Below are positions 24,040-35,917 of a DNA stretch of 64,000 bases, in pieces (position 1 is the stretch's first letter; each line of letters opens with the position of its first letter). The notes below the pieces were generated by a model. The model was not told where the DNA came from, searched no databases, and was given only the letters and a program-made list of their open reading frames with translations. Origin of the DNA: Juglans regia (lineage: Eukaryota > Streptophyta > Magnoliopsida > Fagales > Juglandaceae); contig NC_049903.1 in assembly GCF_001411555.2 (NCBI RefSeq), positions 18,581,234 through 18,645,233 on the forward strand. The letters are read 5' to 3'. The position numbers and the translations under genes are program-made.

Positions 24040-25865
24040 AGCTGCTTTTGTTGTGCTCTTTTCTCGGTGATGGTCATCAGTCGGTAAAAAAATTGATTAT
24101 ACCTTTGATTTCTATTATTTGCATCGACTTACAGGATTGCAGGCAATCTACGTTTCTTTTGCGGTGAATACTAGTTGCAGCAAATAACGTCTAAACGTAT
24201 GACATTATTTTCAATCGCCGGGCTTTTTTTTTTGTTTGCTACGAGTCTGTCTCACCACAATTGTCTCCTTTAGGCATTCATGTGATGCTGTCCATTATAA
24301 CCGTGCCAAAAAGTTTATTGCGGCGGAAAAACTTGTCCACCCACCAGCTCGCCGCAACAAATCGCGTGTTTTTCTCGACTTAACTAATCTAGCATGAGGT
24401 TCGGATTTTGTTGCAGTAGGTATTAGTCGCCACTAAAACCCCCCGGTAGAAATGATTTTGCACAAAGAATTGTATCGTCGTTATAACTTTTTCTATATAT
24501 AATATACTGTTGTTTGACGGACTTCTACGTGCGTTTTGGCACGGTTTTGAGCTTGGGTGCCCCAATTCTCTCTAGATCTCTTCCTTGAACAAAAGTTTGA
24601 CGCCGCTACGGTCGCTGCAATCCTACTGTCGTGTTGCCGCATCGTCGCCGTCAAACTCCTCGTCTATCTCTCATTTTTCCAGCGTCGCCTTTCCTCGTCT
24701 ATCCCTCTCTCCCTTCCTTTATCTCACTAATTAGTGCTGCCATAGCCTCTCTCTGCTCTAGCTTCTTTTGTGAAATAGCTTCATCATGTCGCCGTACCAG
24801 TCCAGCATTTCAGAGTACCAGCCACCTCTTGCGGTAAGCTCTCTTGTTCAAGTCCGCAAAATGTACTCTATATCGGGTAGACAATAGCATATATATAGCA
24901 AGAAATAGGTATGGACCAAATACTGTGATGAAGTCAGATTAGACTACAATTGAACAATACTAATTGATATCCTGAAGATTCTCTATGAAATTAGACTAAA
25001 GGTATAGACCGAATTTGCTAAATCTCAATTGATGTCCAATATATTTGTACCAACATGTACTAGAGAAAAGATTCAATATATAAAAATAGACCCAAATTAT
25101 AAAGTACCTGGTAATTTCGAATAAGTGGTTTTGTCGCCATGAAAAAAATTGGGATGCAAATATTGACATTCTTAGGATGTTTACTATCAATGTGTAGAAA
25201 ATTTGAATGATAGTGCCATTAATTTTTAGTAAATTGATTGTCCTGAAAAATTAAGTTGGTTTAGAATTCTAAATATATGTTATATTTTTTACAAGGCCTG
25301 AAAATTTACTAGCTATAGTAAAACTAAAAACACTTAGGACATTCTTCCTTTTCAAGAAAATGTCGACATGCATTGGAAAACATTGTTTCTGAGGCAAGGC
25401 CAAATATGCAAACTTTGGTTTTCTTAGAACAAAATTCTTGAAGTAATTTTTTTATTTCTTATCAGAACAACCTTTTGTAAATTAAAGTCCTCAAAATAAC
25501 TTGTTCAAATCATTTTATACTAATTTTGTTTTTTTGCAAAGGAGGAATGATCTCAGTGTTTTACTCATTATTGTTATAATGAGTTTTCTCATTGGCCGAA
25601 AATATAATAATATGCCAAAATCTAGAGCCCGTCTTGTAAATTTCTTTCCGCTTCCTAAATAACTAAGTTGACAGCAAAGTATTTTTTATAGTATTTTCCA
25701 AAGAAAGATATTGTGTTTTCGTCGTTGTTGAATCTTCCATTTCATAGTTGTTGAATGGGTTAAAGTTAGCTTTATTGCTTAATCCTCTATTAGATATATA
25801 TATAGTTGTTGATGGCAATTGACGTATGGTTGAAAAAAATTGTTAAATTTTCTGTTTTATTGCAG
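24040..25865. other. Left arm of the outer CACTA, non-coding
   Basis: Subterminal repeat region (24040-24480), then a C/T-rich stretch with GCCGTC motifs (24600-24840) that may be the TNPA promoter or 5' UTR: it includes a short open frame at 24631 ending in GGTAAG, a plausible 5' splice site. 24840-25865 is AT-rich intron-like DNA. No gene supported. Confidence 0.5.
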
Positions 25866-26630
25866 TAAATGTTCAGCCAAAACAATGAAAATAGGCGTAA
25901 GTAAAGAGTCAACCACACAAGCGGAAGGACTTCATTTGTTGTACTAATGGAAAGAAAGGTATTGAGATTATATGATGTCCAGGTTGTTACTTTTTATGGA
26001 AATTAAATTTTATTTTCCAAACTATGCTAATGTGGTTGGTATGCCTATATGTTCAAGTAGAAGGAGAAGAATCTAATTAATTTCTACAAAGATGTGCATT
26101 GGTCGAATAAAAAAGGGATATTTATCACAACAACTACTGAAGACAATTATGTGAGTAGATCCTTGTTTATTCATAAATAGCTGGTTGATTCATTATATTT
26201 TTAACTGTTTAGTGTATGAAAAGTTCACTGTCTAGTGTTAGCACATAAGTATGGAACTTAGTGGACAAGCTTTATGGTTGTATTATGTTCATGGTTTAAG
26301 TTGTTTTGGCCACAGAATCAGATGGTTCAATTGATGAATGCCAAAGACCCAAATGCTCGCACAGATGAAGCAGCAACAACCATATTTAGGGAGGTATTGG
26401 GACATAGATCAAGGTATAACAAAGGGCTGGGCCACTCTGTTATGCCCGAATCTACAAAAGTGGCTGGAGTATCAAATGAGGAGTATGAACGGCTTGCTAA
26501 GGAGAATGAAGCAAATAGGAAAAATGCAGAGTATTACCAAAATCGGGTTGAAGAGATTGAAGGTGGTTTCAGGATTATGAGGGAGCATATGCAGGATTAT
26601 GAGCAACGTGTAAACATGAAAATGTCATAA
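25866..26630 (+). pseudogene. TNPA-like plant transposase (Ptta/En/Spm family), three exons, likely defective
   Basis: Exon pieces with GT/AG borders: 25866-25958 (containing NHTSGRTSFV), 26061-26150 (NLINFYKDVHWSNKKGIFI) and 26316-26630 (NQMVQLMNAKDPNARTDEAA, then IFREVLGHRSRYNKGLGHSV). These match the Transposase_24 domain, including the FYxxxHWxxxKG and VLGxxRxxxxGLG motifs; that family is the DNA-binding accessory protein of CACTA elements. The last exon ends in a heptad-like acidic/basic helix (YERLAKENEANRKNAEYYQN), as usual. The first exon contains stops upstream of the matched motif, so I call it a pseudogene; an alternative splice start could rescue it. Confidence 0.7.
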
Positions 26631-27015
26631 GTGGAGACAGAATTAGAGTCTCAGAGAGAGACTCAAACTACAGTTCCTAGCCGACATTTCTGCATGCCAG
26701 CAATTACTAATTTTGTATTTTGACCTACACTTTTCCTGCACTTTTGATGAAGGGGTGTTGGGAATGCTGATAATATAGTTATACATTTGAAAATGGATTA
26801 ATTATATTCTGATCTTAGTGCAAAGGGTCAAGGATGAGAGGTAAATTGGTTTCTTGCTCTATATTGACTGGTTTTAAAACTAAATTATTTGATGTTGTCT
26901 GGAGAGGTCATCTATGACAGATTCAATGACCTTTCTAGATGATTACCATGTAAAGTGGCAACTGGTTACATGGGGGTGTTGTCATGTTGATAGAATGCTA
27001 AAATGGTACTATGTA

Positions 27016-30000
27016 TGTAACACTCCGTCCCCGAGGGTCCGGAGAGTTAACTCATGCTATCTGATAATCAACTCCAACACTACTAATAAACTTCCAAAAA
27101 CTCCAAATCAAGCGTAAACACTTCCAACTTAAATAATCACACAAACTAATTTATCAAATCCTCGATATAATCAATTCTTCAAAATGCCACGTAATCAGAA
27201 CACAATGAAATTTCTTAACAAACATCGCCAATACTAATCGAAACATTATGATATTAATCCACTATTCTTAAGACATCTCACTCAATGCTTCATAGTCTTG
27301 ATCCTTAGCTGGACTATTCAAAATCATTTGAAAAATATATGGAGACAAGGGGTGAGTTATCAACAACTCAGTAAGCAGAGGAAATATACTAGTGTGTAAA
27401 CATGAGCATTTACAGAGATCAGAATGCAAAATAAAACATTTTCATTTTTAGAGTGCGGAAGCAGAACATGTTATCAAAATATCAGAGCAAAGATTCATAA
27501 ATAATTCAATTTAAAAATATCATTTGGCATAGCATAAATGATCATCATCATCATCATCATCAGAATATCATATCAGAATAGAGGCCATGTATAACCCCCG
27601 TGGTAGGGTTGTGCATCTGCGGATAGCCAAGCAGAACATAGATCACTCTGTCACCAAGGTGTACACTCAAAATAGAGACCACTACTATAACCCGTGGCAG
27701 GGCCGTATCTACTATTATTACCTGTGGTTGGGGCCGTATCCACTATTATTACCCGTGGATGGCCCGTAATCACTATTATAATCCGTGTTTGGGCTGTATC
27801 CACTATTATTACCCGTGGTTGGGCCGTATGCCACTATTATCACCCGTGGCAAGGCTGTAACTGAACAGAACGGAAATAGAATCAAATTCAGAATCAGAGA
27901 GTCATACCAAAGGTATTCAGAAATCACGTCTTATCCAAACAGTGTACTAAACAAAATGTTCAGAGAAGAATAAAATCATATTACAACATGATTTATGCAC
28001 AAATTTCATATTCGCTCTCTTTTTCAAAGTTCAGGAACATAATGTCAAAAATAAACTCATGTCTACCCCAGTCATGACAAAAAATACTTTCTTAAACAAA
28101 ATCTCATGAGTAATGCAGAACAAATAACTGAGGTAGTTCAAATTTATTTTCAGAACCAAATATAAATATTTTTCAAAAATCAACCTCAGCTCATTTTATT
28201 TTAATGCAAAATCTAGCATAGGAACCTCGCTTACCTGAACTTCTTAGCTTTTTTGGAATTCCTCAAAAATTTCGAACAATAATTAATAGTCACCCATAAA
28301 ATAATCACGTAATTCTCATAAATTTCCAATTAACCTCATATTTCAATATTTAATCCTAAGCTTTTAAAATAACCTATTTAATTCCTCAAAACCTAAAATT
28401 TTATAACCTTAAAGATCCTCATTCTCTAAATTTCTTTGATAATACTCAACATTTAAGGTAAGTACTAGTAAAAATTTTGTTAAATAATAATAAACAAATA
28501 GCTTTAATCATAATTTAAATGTTTAAAAATAAAATTACGTAGTTACTAAAATAATTTGCTACCAATTGTACGGTTTGAAAATCCTATTTATTTTCTGTAA
28601 AATTTCTTATACATCTCGCATAAACCATGTAAAAGCAGATTTAATATAAACAAAATTTCAAATTGAAACCAGCTAATAATAAGGGCAAAACTACAATTCC
28701 ATATCTAAATAATATGTAGCAAAGGGTATTAATGTAATTGTATTTAATTAAACGACACATTACCAAGTTACGTAAACTCATATTAACAAAACTACCTAAA
28801 CAAAAAAAACTCATGCTACGTAAAAGCAAAACAATGGTTTGTAAGGCAGAGGCTCATCGAGAGATTGAGAGCTCGACGGGCGGCGAGTTGGGCAGTTGTC
28901 TACAGTGGTGAGGGAGGTGGTTACGACAGAAAAAGGGTGGCTGAGCTCGTGGGGGAGAAAGAGAGATTAGTGGAAGGAATGGAGTTTGGCGTGAGGTAGG
29001 TAGAGGTAGCTCACTGTGAATGGAGGAGTTGCGTGCGGAGCGGAGATGAAGGTGGCTGTCTCGGCGGTGGAGCACTAAGAGAGAAAAAAATGACGTGTGA
29101 GAGAGAGGGGTATGAGAGCACCGAGAAGGAGACGGAGATGGAGACGGAGGGCTCCATATCGAGAGGCTTAAGCGCGGCGACGGCTTGGGTGGCTATCGAC
29201 AGTGGCATGGCTAGGCGTGGCTGGGATGCTTGACTATGGGTTCCCTTTGCGTCGCGGAGGAGATGCCCGGAAGGGTTGGTAGTGCGAAATTGCCGTGCTT
29301 GGAGGAGCAACTAAATGCTCTGTTTTTCAGACCCAAAACAGTGGAGTTTCGATTCACTCCACAGATGATTGTTCTTGGCACTCTGGTGGTGGTGTAGTGG
29401 TGTACAATGAAGGAGTTGGAGTTCTAGTGATGGACAAGTGGAGGTGACGCACGGCGAGGTGGAGTTGTGACCCGTGGAGATGCAATGCATGCACGGTTGC
29501 GCCGATTTGTATGGGAGCAGTGAGAGTTCTGAGTGGTGCACGGTGGAGATGGGTTAATAGTTGATCAGAGGCTTATGAGGGGGTGCACTGGTGGCAGCAG
29601 TACGGAGGGCTGGGATTTCGTGTGGTGACTCTCGGTATGGGAGTGCATGAAACCGAGGGGATGGAGGCTGGGGCTTGCGATTCTAAGGTGGTGCGGCGGC
29701 AAGTGTTTGGGTAGTTTCTAATAGCTTGGGATAACATATGTGTGTCTATATATATGTGAGGTGAAAACCCTAGAGATATGAGGGAGACGTGCGTGCGGAG
29801 AGAGCTGAAAATAAAGTCGTGTGTGTGCCTGGAGTGGGTAAGAAAAACCACTAGAGATGTGCAAGATCATGCATTGTCGTGGACGAGAGGGAAACTTAGG
29901 GGTGAAAAAAATATAGACGGAAAAAAATTAGACGTGCGGGGAAGTTAACGTGTGAAAAGAAAAAATAAAATAAAATAAACTAAAACAAAATAAATAAATA

Positions 30001-30032
30001 AAAATTGAGCTTGATTTGGTACGGGTGTTACA
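27016..30032 (-). mobile_element. Solo LTR (TGTAAC family) with perfect 5-bp TSD ATGTA
   Basis: Ends are TGTAACACTCCGTCCCCG and GGTACGGGTGTTACA. ATGTA flanks it on both sides (27011-27015 and 30033-30037), so it is a complete solo LTR of 3017 bp created by LTR-LTR recombination. It has the family marker GGGGTGAGTTATCAACAACT near 27350. The interior lacks gag or pol. GC-rich stretches with small open frames at 28850-29850 are promoter/transcribed LTR sequence, not genes. Confidence 0.9.
27683..27855. repeat. Tandem repeat of about 30 bp in the solo LTR
   Basis: About five units on the theme CCGTATCCACTATTATTACC followed by CGTGGTTGGGC. It is the same block that is expanded with a 61-bp period in the LTR at 50314 and present once or twice in the LTRs at 13872 and 56729. 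Confidence 0.85.
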
Positions 30033-30037
30033 ATGTA

Positions 30038-31451
30038 AATCAGTTTGCATTGTTAAAACTGCCATAGATTACTCAATTTGCAATTTTAACAATGGAAAAC
30101 AGATTTAACTAATTGTCATGAATCAAAGGGACTTTGATGGATATTAATGAGATATTGCCTATAATTTAAAACATCTTGAAATAGAAAATCTGTTTGCAAT
30201 GTTTTTCAGTTTAATCGTTACTTGGGGTGGTTTTTGGGAAGTTTAACTAGAACAAACCATGATTTATGTACTGATTGCAAAAATCAATGACTCATATATT
30301 GACCATAAATGATACTTAATACTATGGGTGGTAGCTAAATTGGGCAGCAAATAAATTTCAGCTATACCCTACTGACTTGTGAAGAGGTTTTTAGGCATAC
30401 ACAAAATGCTTTTATTTGAGGAATTGTGTTATTGCAAAGAGCAAAGGGTGACTAGTGCAATAGCAGGATATGGTGGAATATAGATGAAAAAATTATGTAT
30501 GAAAGGCATATATATGTATGAACTTACTGTTGTTATATATACATGATAGTGTTCTTGTAAAGGCAAGGCAGAAATTACAATGATGTTTCTGCATGGCAAG
30601 ATGGTACTGCTACCAAGATGTACATGGCCCTGTGAAGAGTAAGGTAAAGAAAATAAATATCCATCGAATTCCATAAAAAAAAAGGCTTATGAAAAAGGGC
30701 AATCATTGGGATCGAGTATACTGACATGCATGCAGTATATGAATTGCTTATCAGAACAATTGATATTAAAACCACACTCATCTCCACCAGGCAATGAAGG
30801 AAAAATGAGACACTTTTCCTCAAGAATGGAGCAGTCATTTTGTAGAGTGTTTTAGGCTGCCCAACACACCATAAATAACAAAATTTGTGTCTGTTTGGCA
30901 ATTGAAAGCACATGGAAAGAAGATGTGATTTCAATAACTTAAAATGTTAACCATGGCTGCATTTTCTGAGATGAGTTTTATGCCATTTTTGTGTATTGGA
31001 ACAGGTGATCAATATTTTTCATCAAAGGGTAGTGGTGATTTGGATGTGCATCCCAAGACCCCAAAGAACTTTAAGTTTAAATATTCCTCTGTACGTGGGG
31101 TATGTACATGTACATGTAGAGATATATAGTAGGACTGCTGGCATGTTGAAATAGCAAGTATGAATCATAATTATAAGATTGAAATGTTAAACTAAGTTAT
31201 GGACAAAGTTGAATGAAAGAGTAATCTCTAGCTAAGATATATGACATACTGCTTTGAGCAAGAATATAAACGATTATAGTCATCAATTGCACGCATGTGG
31301 TAGAACCTATAATTGCATGGTTGATTAATTTAGGATTATATATATATGCAATCTCCTCTTTGTGTCTGATATACACACACTGAATATATATATATATATA
31401 TATAAAGGCCTACATGTTGGGATATATATCATGTTCAAAACCAGATTTAAG

Positions 31452-31491
<40 letters not shown>

Positions 31492-31701
31492 GGTGCAAAA
31501 CCAGATGAGCACTATTTTTGAAGTGGATTATATACATGTGCTTGTGTGTGAAAATTAACCATATATATTTTGTGCAAACCCAATGTTAGAAAACATACAT
31601 GATTAGTTACAGAGTGTCAAACCAGAATGAATGTACATGCATGTAAGTTCACGCTGGTTTGACATGTTTCCACAGATTAGCCATAGCCCCAGCTCTGCTT
31701 A
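30038..31701. other. Interior of the outer CACTA, non-coding with AT microsatellites
   Basis: I see no coding signal. It contains two TA microsatellites (31384-31404 and 31457-31488) and a small GTACATGTACATGTA palindromic stretch near 31103. It probably represents intronic or 3' DNA of the CACTA, interrupted on the right by the inner CACTA. Confidence 0.5.
31384..31488. repeat. Two (TA)n microsatellites
   Basis: TA runs at 31384-31404 and 31457-31488, separated by about 50 bp. Both are perfect, which suggests they are length-variable. Confidence 0.9.
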
Positions 31702-32379
31702 CATTACAAGAAATAAGGCTTTTTGCAACGATTTTATGTCTGTCGAAAATAAAATTGCCGCAAAAAACCTTTAATTGCGGCAATTTTTGCACCATCGCTA
31801 TCTTTATACAAAAAATTTTGAAATTGGCCTTTTGCAGCGATTTTTTCACTTTTTCCAACGATAATATTCGCCGCAAATACTAAATTGGTCTTTTGCAACG
31901 ATTCTACATTTTTTGCAACAAAAACATTCGTCGGTATATGAAAAAACTTGTTATGACGATTCGTCAATCGTTGCAATTGCGAAAATAGTCTTTTATAGCG
32001 ATTATTTAACTTGCAAAATCTGCAAAAAAAATTATTTTCAACGATTTTTTAATCGTTGCAAAAAAAAAAATGAAAATAATACTTATTTTTGGCGATTTAA
32101 ATTTCGCCGGTGAATTAAAACACGATTTTGGAGAATACAGATGCAGAAATTAACTATTAAGTTTTGCGGCGACTTTTTCATCTATTGTGGCGACCTTTTC
32201 CGCCGCAATAAATAATTTTTACTATATTGAAATTTATTTTCCATTGAATGCAAAAAGCGCCACAATAGATGATTATTGCAGCGACAATTGTCACCCTAAA
32301 ATATTTGCGGCCCATTAAAGTATTATTAGCGGCGGAGTAAACTCGCCGCAAAAACCTAATTAAATTAAGCACCCCGCTC

Positions 32380-32820
32380 GTTTTCCTTTTCATTTCCCTC
32401 CATCCAGGCTCCCCCCCATCTCCCCCCTCTCTCTGCAATCCCTCTGATGCAAACAACCCACGCCATCGTGCACAGCCCATGGCAAACATTCCCACCACGC
32501 CATTGCCACCTTAAGTCAAATCCTTCTCCCCCAACCCCCGCCGGATCTCTTACCTCCCCGAATCTGGCATCACTCCTCTCTCTCTCAGATTTCTCTATAT
32601 CGCCGCCACTAGGGGCGCCGTTCGCCACCACCCACACGTCGACGTCGTCATCAGTTCTCCGTCGGAGCCCCCTTCTCCTCCAAGCCTAGCCCAGTTCTCA
32701 GTCCGAGGCCCTCCCTCTCTCCCTTGCTCTGTTCGCAGCCCACGGCCACAGGTCTCGCCAGCGCCACTGTACTCCTTCTGAGCCACCACTCCACGCCAAG
32801 CGACCACCACGACCACCCCT
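32380..32820. other. GC- and C/T-rich segment inside the inner CACTA, origin unclear
   Basis: Strikingly GC-rich compared with the rest of the element, with CCGCCACTAGGGGCGCCG and long C/T runs. Frames on both strands stay open (for example + 32447-32689), as expected from composition. It could be a promoter and 5' UTR, either the element's own or captured. It does not resemble an N-terminal Ca2+-ATPase exon that I recognise, so I assign no function. Confidence 0.4.
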
Positions 32821-33196
32821 GATATTGCCTTATGTTTTCACATTTATGTGTTCAGTTCATTCCTGTTATATTTGCTTGATTTCTTGTTTTAGTTCTGTTT
32901 GGAGATTGGGTTTTATGTTTATATGTGTGATCGCTAGTTTGTTTATGGGTTTGTTTATATCTGTATTTATATTGGAAACATTTGAGATTCTTTCCCCCTG
33001 AATGAAAACTTGAAACCATCAATATGTGATTTACAGATACTGTCTGCATATGATACCGGCCAAAATTGTCAAAGTGAGTCTTTTAATGTTTAAAATGTGG
33101 AGAGAGCAAGATTGTGAGCATTCAAACCCGTCTTCTCGTTTTAATTTATCAATTAATATTTCTTTTTTCTTGTTTGAAGAATGAACTTTTTTCCAG

Positions 33197-35395
33197 GTTC
33201 ACAAGGATTCCAAAAATCTGTTTCTAATGTCTGGCTGCAAAATTGCAGATGGTAGTGGCACCATGCTGATAATATAGGATTTTCTTAGCTTTTTTAGCAA
33301 GTATATCTTATATATATTCTAATCTCTATTAGTACCATATAAAAGATAGTGGGATATGAAACATAGATGCAATTGCCTAGATTAAACAATTTTCGGGAAA
33401 AGGGAAGCTTGTTTTGAAAAAAAAGCAATACGTTGGAGTTTATTTTTATCCCCTGAAAGCATAAGTGTATAATTTTCATATATGGATCAATTATTTTGAT
33501 GTCTCTATATTTCATATATGATTGTTTTCACTTTTATAAAAAAATGTTGTTCTTTTTAGGGGTTTTCCTTTCTCTTGTTGGAGATGGAAACCACTTTTCT
33601 TTATGAATCTATACATGTATTTGAAACCTTTTATATCTGGTCAGTCTCTCACATTGAGCCACCTTGCTTTGTGGTGTACCCATGTTATATATGTTCCTTT
33701 TATTTGTTTATATACTAGGTGACTAGTGTTGGGATGAATAGAGTGGGGATTGCTCATGTCTAGTATTTCAGAAGACAATGGTGAAGAGACACCATTGCAG
33801 GTTCTGTTATCTTTTCAATGTTTTCTCTTGAAACTCATATTTTGCACATTATGTTTACTTTTAAATCATTTGTTTTAGGTACGCCTAAATGGGGTTGCAA
33901 CTCTCATTGGTATAGTTGAACTTTCAATAGTTGTCTCTGTCTTGGTTGTTCTTTTGGTGAGGTAAATTAAACTTGGGACTGCTCTCTCTCTCTCTCTGAT
34001 AGTGAATTATTGTGGATGACCTCATAAATTGAGTATATGAAGATATTTTTATTGGCCATACCAAAAACTCAGTTGGAAATTCTCAGTTTATAGCAAGCAA
34101 AACATATACATATGATGCCATAGATGCTGTCATTAAAATTGCTACTGTTGCTGTATGTGTTTCTTTTGTATGTAGATATATATTTATTATTGTGTGGAGA
34201 ATTTTATTTTCCTATTACCTTTGTTGAAATCTTGTAGGTCACCATTGTAGTAGTTGCAGTATCCAAAGGGCTTCCCTTGGTTGTTACCTTAACGTAGGTT
34301 TGCCTGGCCTTATATATAATTTTGTTTAGATTCTTCACTTTCTTAATCTCTCCTACATGTCAACCCATGTGCTTTCATTTTACTATTTTTCTTTCTGTAG
34401 TTCTTGTATTACCTTCAATTTATATATAGCTCAAATTGGTATTACCAACATCACCAATTTCTTCATGGCTCAAGTAGTTGAGATATTTTAAACCTACTTT
34501 CCCATTAACTTGTAGATGGTGCTGCCTCTAATTTCTTATTAGTGCAACCCATATCGATATGCATATTGGAATGTATATACTTATATATCGAAGTTGGCAA
34601 AGGATGAACGGTTTTGTAAAATAAAATAAAAATCTTCTTAAAGTTCCTTTAGGCTGTTACTTGGGATATTAAATGGTCAAATATTCTAATTTTAAACCCA
34701 CTTATTTTATGGCAGGAGTGTAATTCTTATACATGTATTCCCACAGTCTTGGCTGCTTATTTCTTGTTTATCATCTGAGACATTATTGATTGCGTAGCTG
34801 AAAATGTTTTAATTTTTCAATGTTCCCATATGTTACCGCAGACTTATTATTTGTTTTACTATGATACAGCCTTGCCTATTCCATGAGAAAAATGATGGCC
34901 AACAAGGCCCTGGTATGTCATGTTGGGGATTTTCCATCCTTGTGCTTTTGGGAGACCTTACTCACAGACGCTGAGGCATACACACATGCCTATTGTGCGA
35001 TTGGGCTCTGCCACAACTATTTGCAGTGATAAGACCGGAACCTTAACTTTAAATCAGGTGAATTATTAATAAGTTGCTTGATCAATCTTTTCCATTTTCA
35101 GGAGGGTGGTGTGCTTGTTTTGGCTGATAGTTAATTGTAGATTTTGGGAGTGCACATAATGTTGCGTGGGCCTGGTAGTAGGGAACTACTCTGAGTGCTA
35201 GCTGGATGTTTTGGGGAAAAAAGCTCAACTAGATACTTCTTTCCTTGCACCCAACCTTTTTTTTTTCTTTTTTTTTGGAGGAGGGGGAGTTATCTCTTTT
35301 TCTTTCAGTTATGCATTTTTTTAATTGTGACGTTTCCTTTTATTGATAGATGACTGTGGTTGAGGCTTATGTTGGCATAGCTCTGAAACTTTTCT
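33197..35395 (+). pseudogene. ACA: Captured fragment of autoinhibited P-type (IIB) Ca2+-ATPase gene, ACA8/9/10 type, with introns
   Basis: Exons with GT/AG-like borders: 33197-33268 (VHKDSKNLFLMSGCKIADGS), 33719-33800 (VTSVGMN ... ISEDNGEETPLQ), 33879-33961 (VRLNGVATLIGIVELS), about 34045-34155 (IGHTKN ... DAIDAVIKIATVA), 34238-34293 (VTIVVVAVSKGLPLVVTLT), 34870-34912 (LAYSMRKMMANKAL), about 34990-35056 (GSATTICSDKTGTLTLNQ, the phosphorylated-Asp motif) and from 35350 (MTVVEAYVG). These are the actuator-domain end, transmembrane helices 3-4 and the phosphorylation site of calmodulin-regulated plasma-membrane calcium pumps. Defects: a 2-bp deletion in exon 2, an extra base near 34050, PEGL changed to SKGL, and a deletion before DKTGT. 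It lacks both ends of the pump and cannot encode one. Confidence 0.85.
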
Positions 35396-35917
35396 AAATA
35401 GGTTAGTTTATGCAAATTTTATGTTGAAGATGCATATGCACTTCAAAAGAACTTTTCTGTGCATATATATTTTTTTTTTTTTGTTTTGAAACATTTATTC
35501 GTCGAAAATACATTTTTCACGTCAGAAATATATTTGCGGCAAAACGTAACTGCTGGAAAAACTAAGTGATGACGATAATTTAAAATGTTGGAAAAAAGTA
35601 ATAAGTTATTTGCGGCGATTTATTAACTTTTTGTGACGATACATATCACCGGAAAGAACTTTTCTCAACGATTTTAATTGCAAATGGGAAGGCCATTTCT
35701 GTCGATTTTTTGAACATTTGCAAAAGACTAAAATAGTCAGAAATAGTAGTTTTTTGTGACGATTTTTTCCTAATGTTGAAATTGATAAAAAATGGCTTAA
35801 GGATTTCTTTGAACCTGCAGCGATTTATAAATCGTAGAAAATCATCAAATCCAGCGATTATTATGAGTATTTGTGATATTTTGAGCGCTGAAAAATGCCT
35901 GATTTCTTGTAGTGTTA

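Larger units (their letters stand above)
31702..35914 (+). mobile_element. Inner CACTA element (4.2 kb) carrying captured Ca2+-ATPase gene fragment
   Basis: Terminal inverted repeats are CATTACAAGAAATAAGGC (left) and GCCTGATTTCTTGTAGTG (right), two mismatches. A perfect TTA target duplication lies at 31699-31701 and 35915-35917. Subterminal arrays of TTGCAACGATTTT / TTTGCGGCGA motifs occur in both arms (31720-32350 and 35490-35900), typical of CACTA transposase-binding repeats. No TNPA or TNPD is present. Between the arms lie a GC-rich segment (32380-32820) and exon/intron pieces of a calcium ATPase, so this is a Pack-CACTA-type non-autonomous element. Confidence 0.9.

Noticed and set aside
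27718..27927. 69-codon minus ORF rich in Asn, Gly, Tyr and Ser
   Set aside because: Translation of the about 30-bp LTR tandem repeat.
31649..32113. Small ORFs on both strands in the inner CACTA left arm
   Set aside because: Subterminal repeat array; frames reflect the repeated TTGCAACGAT motif.
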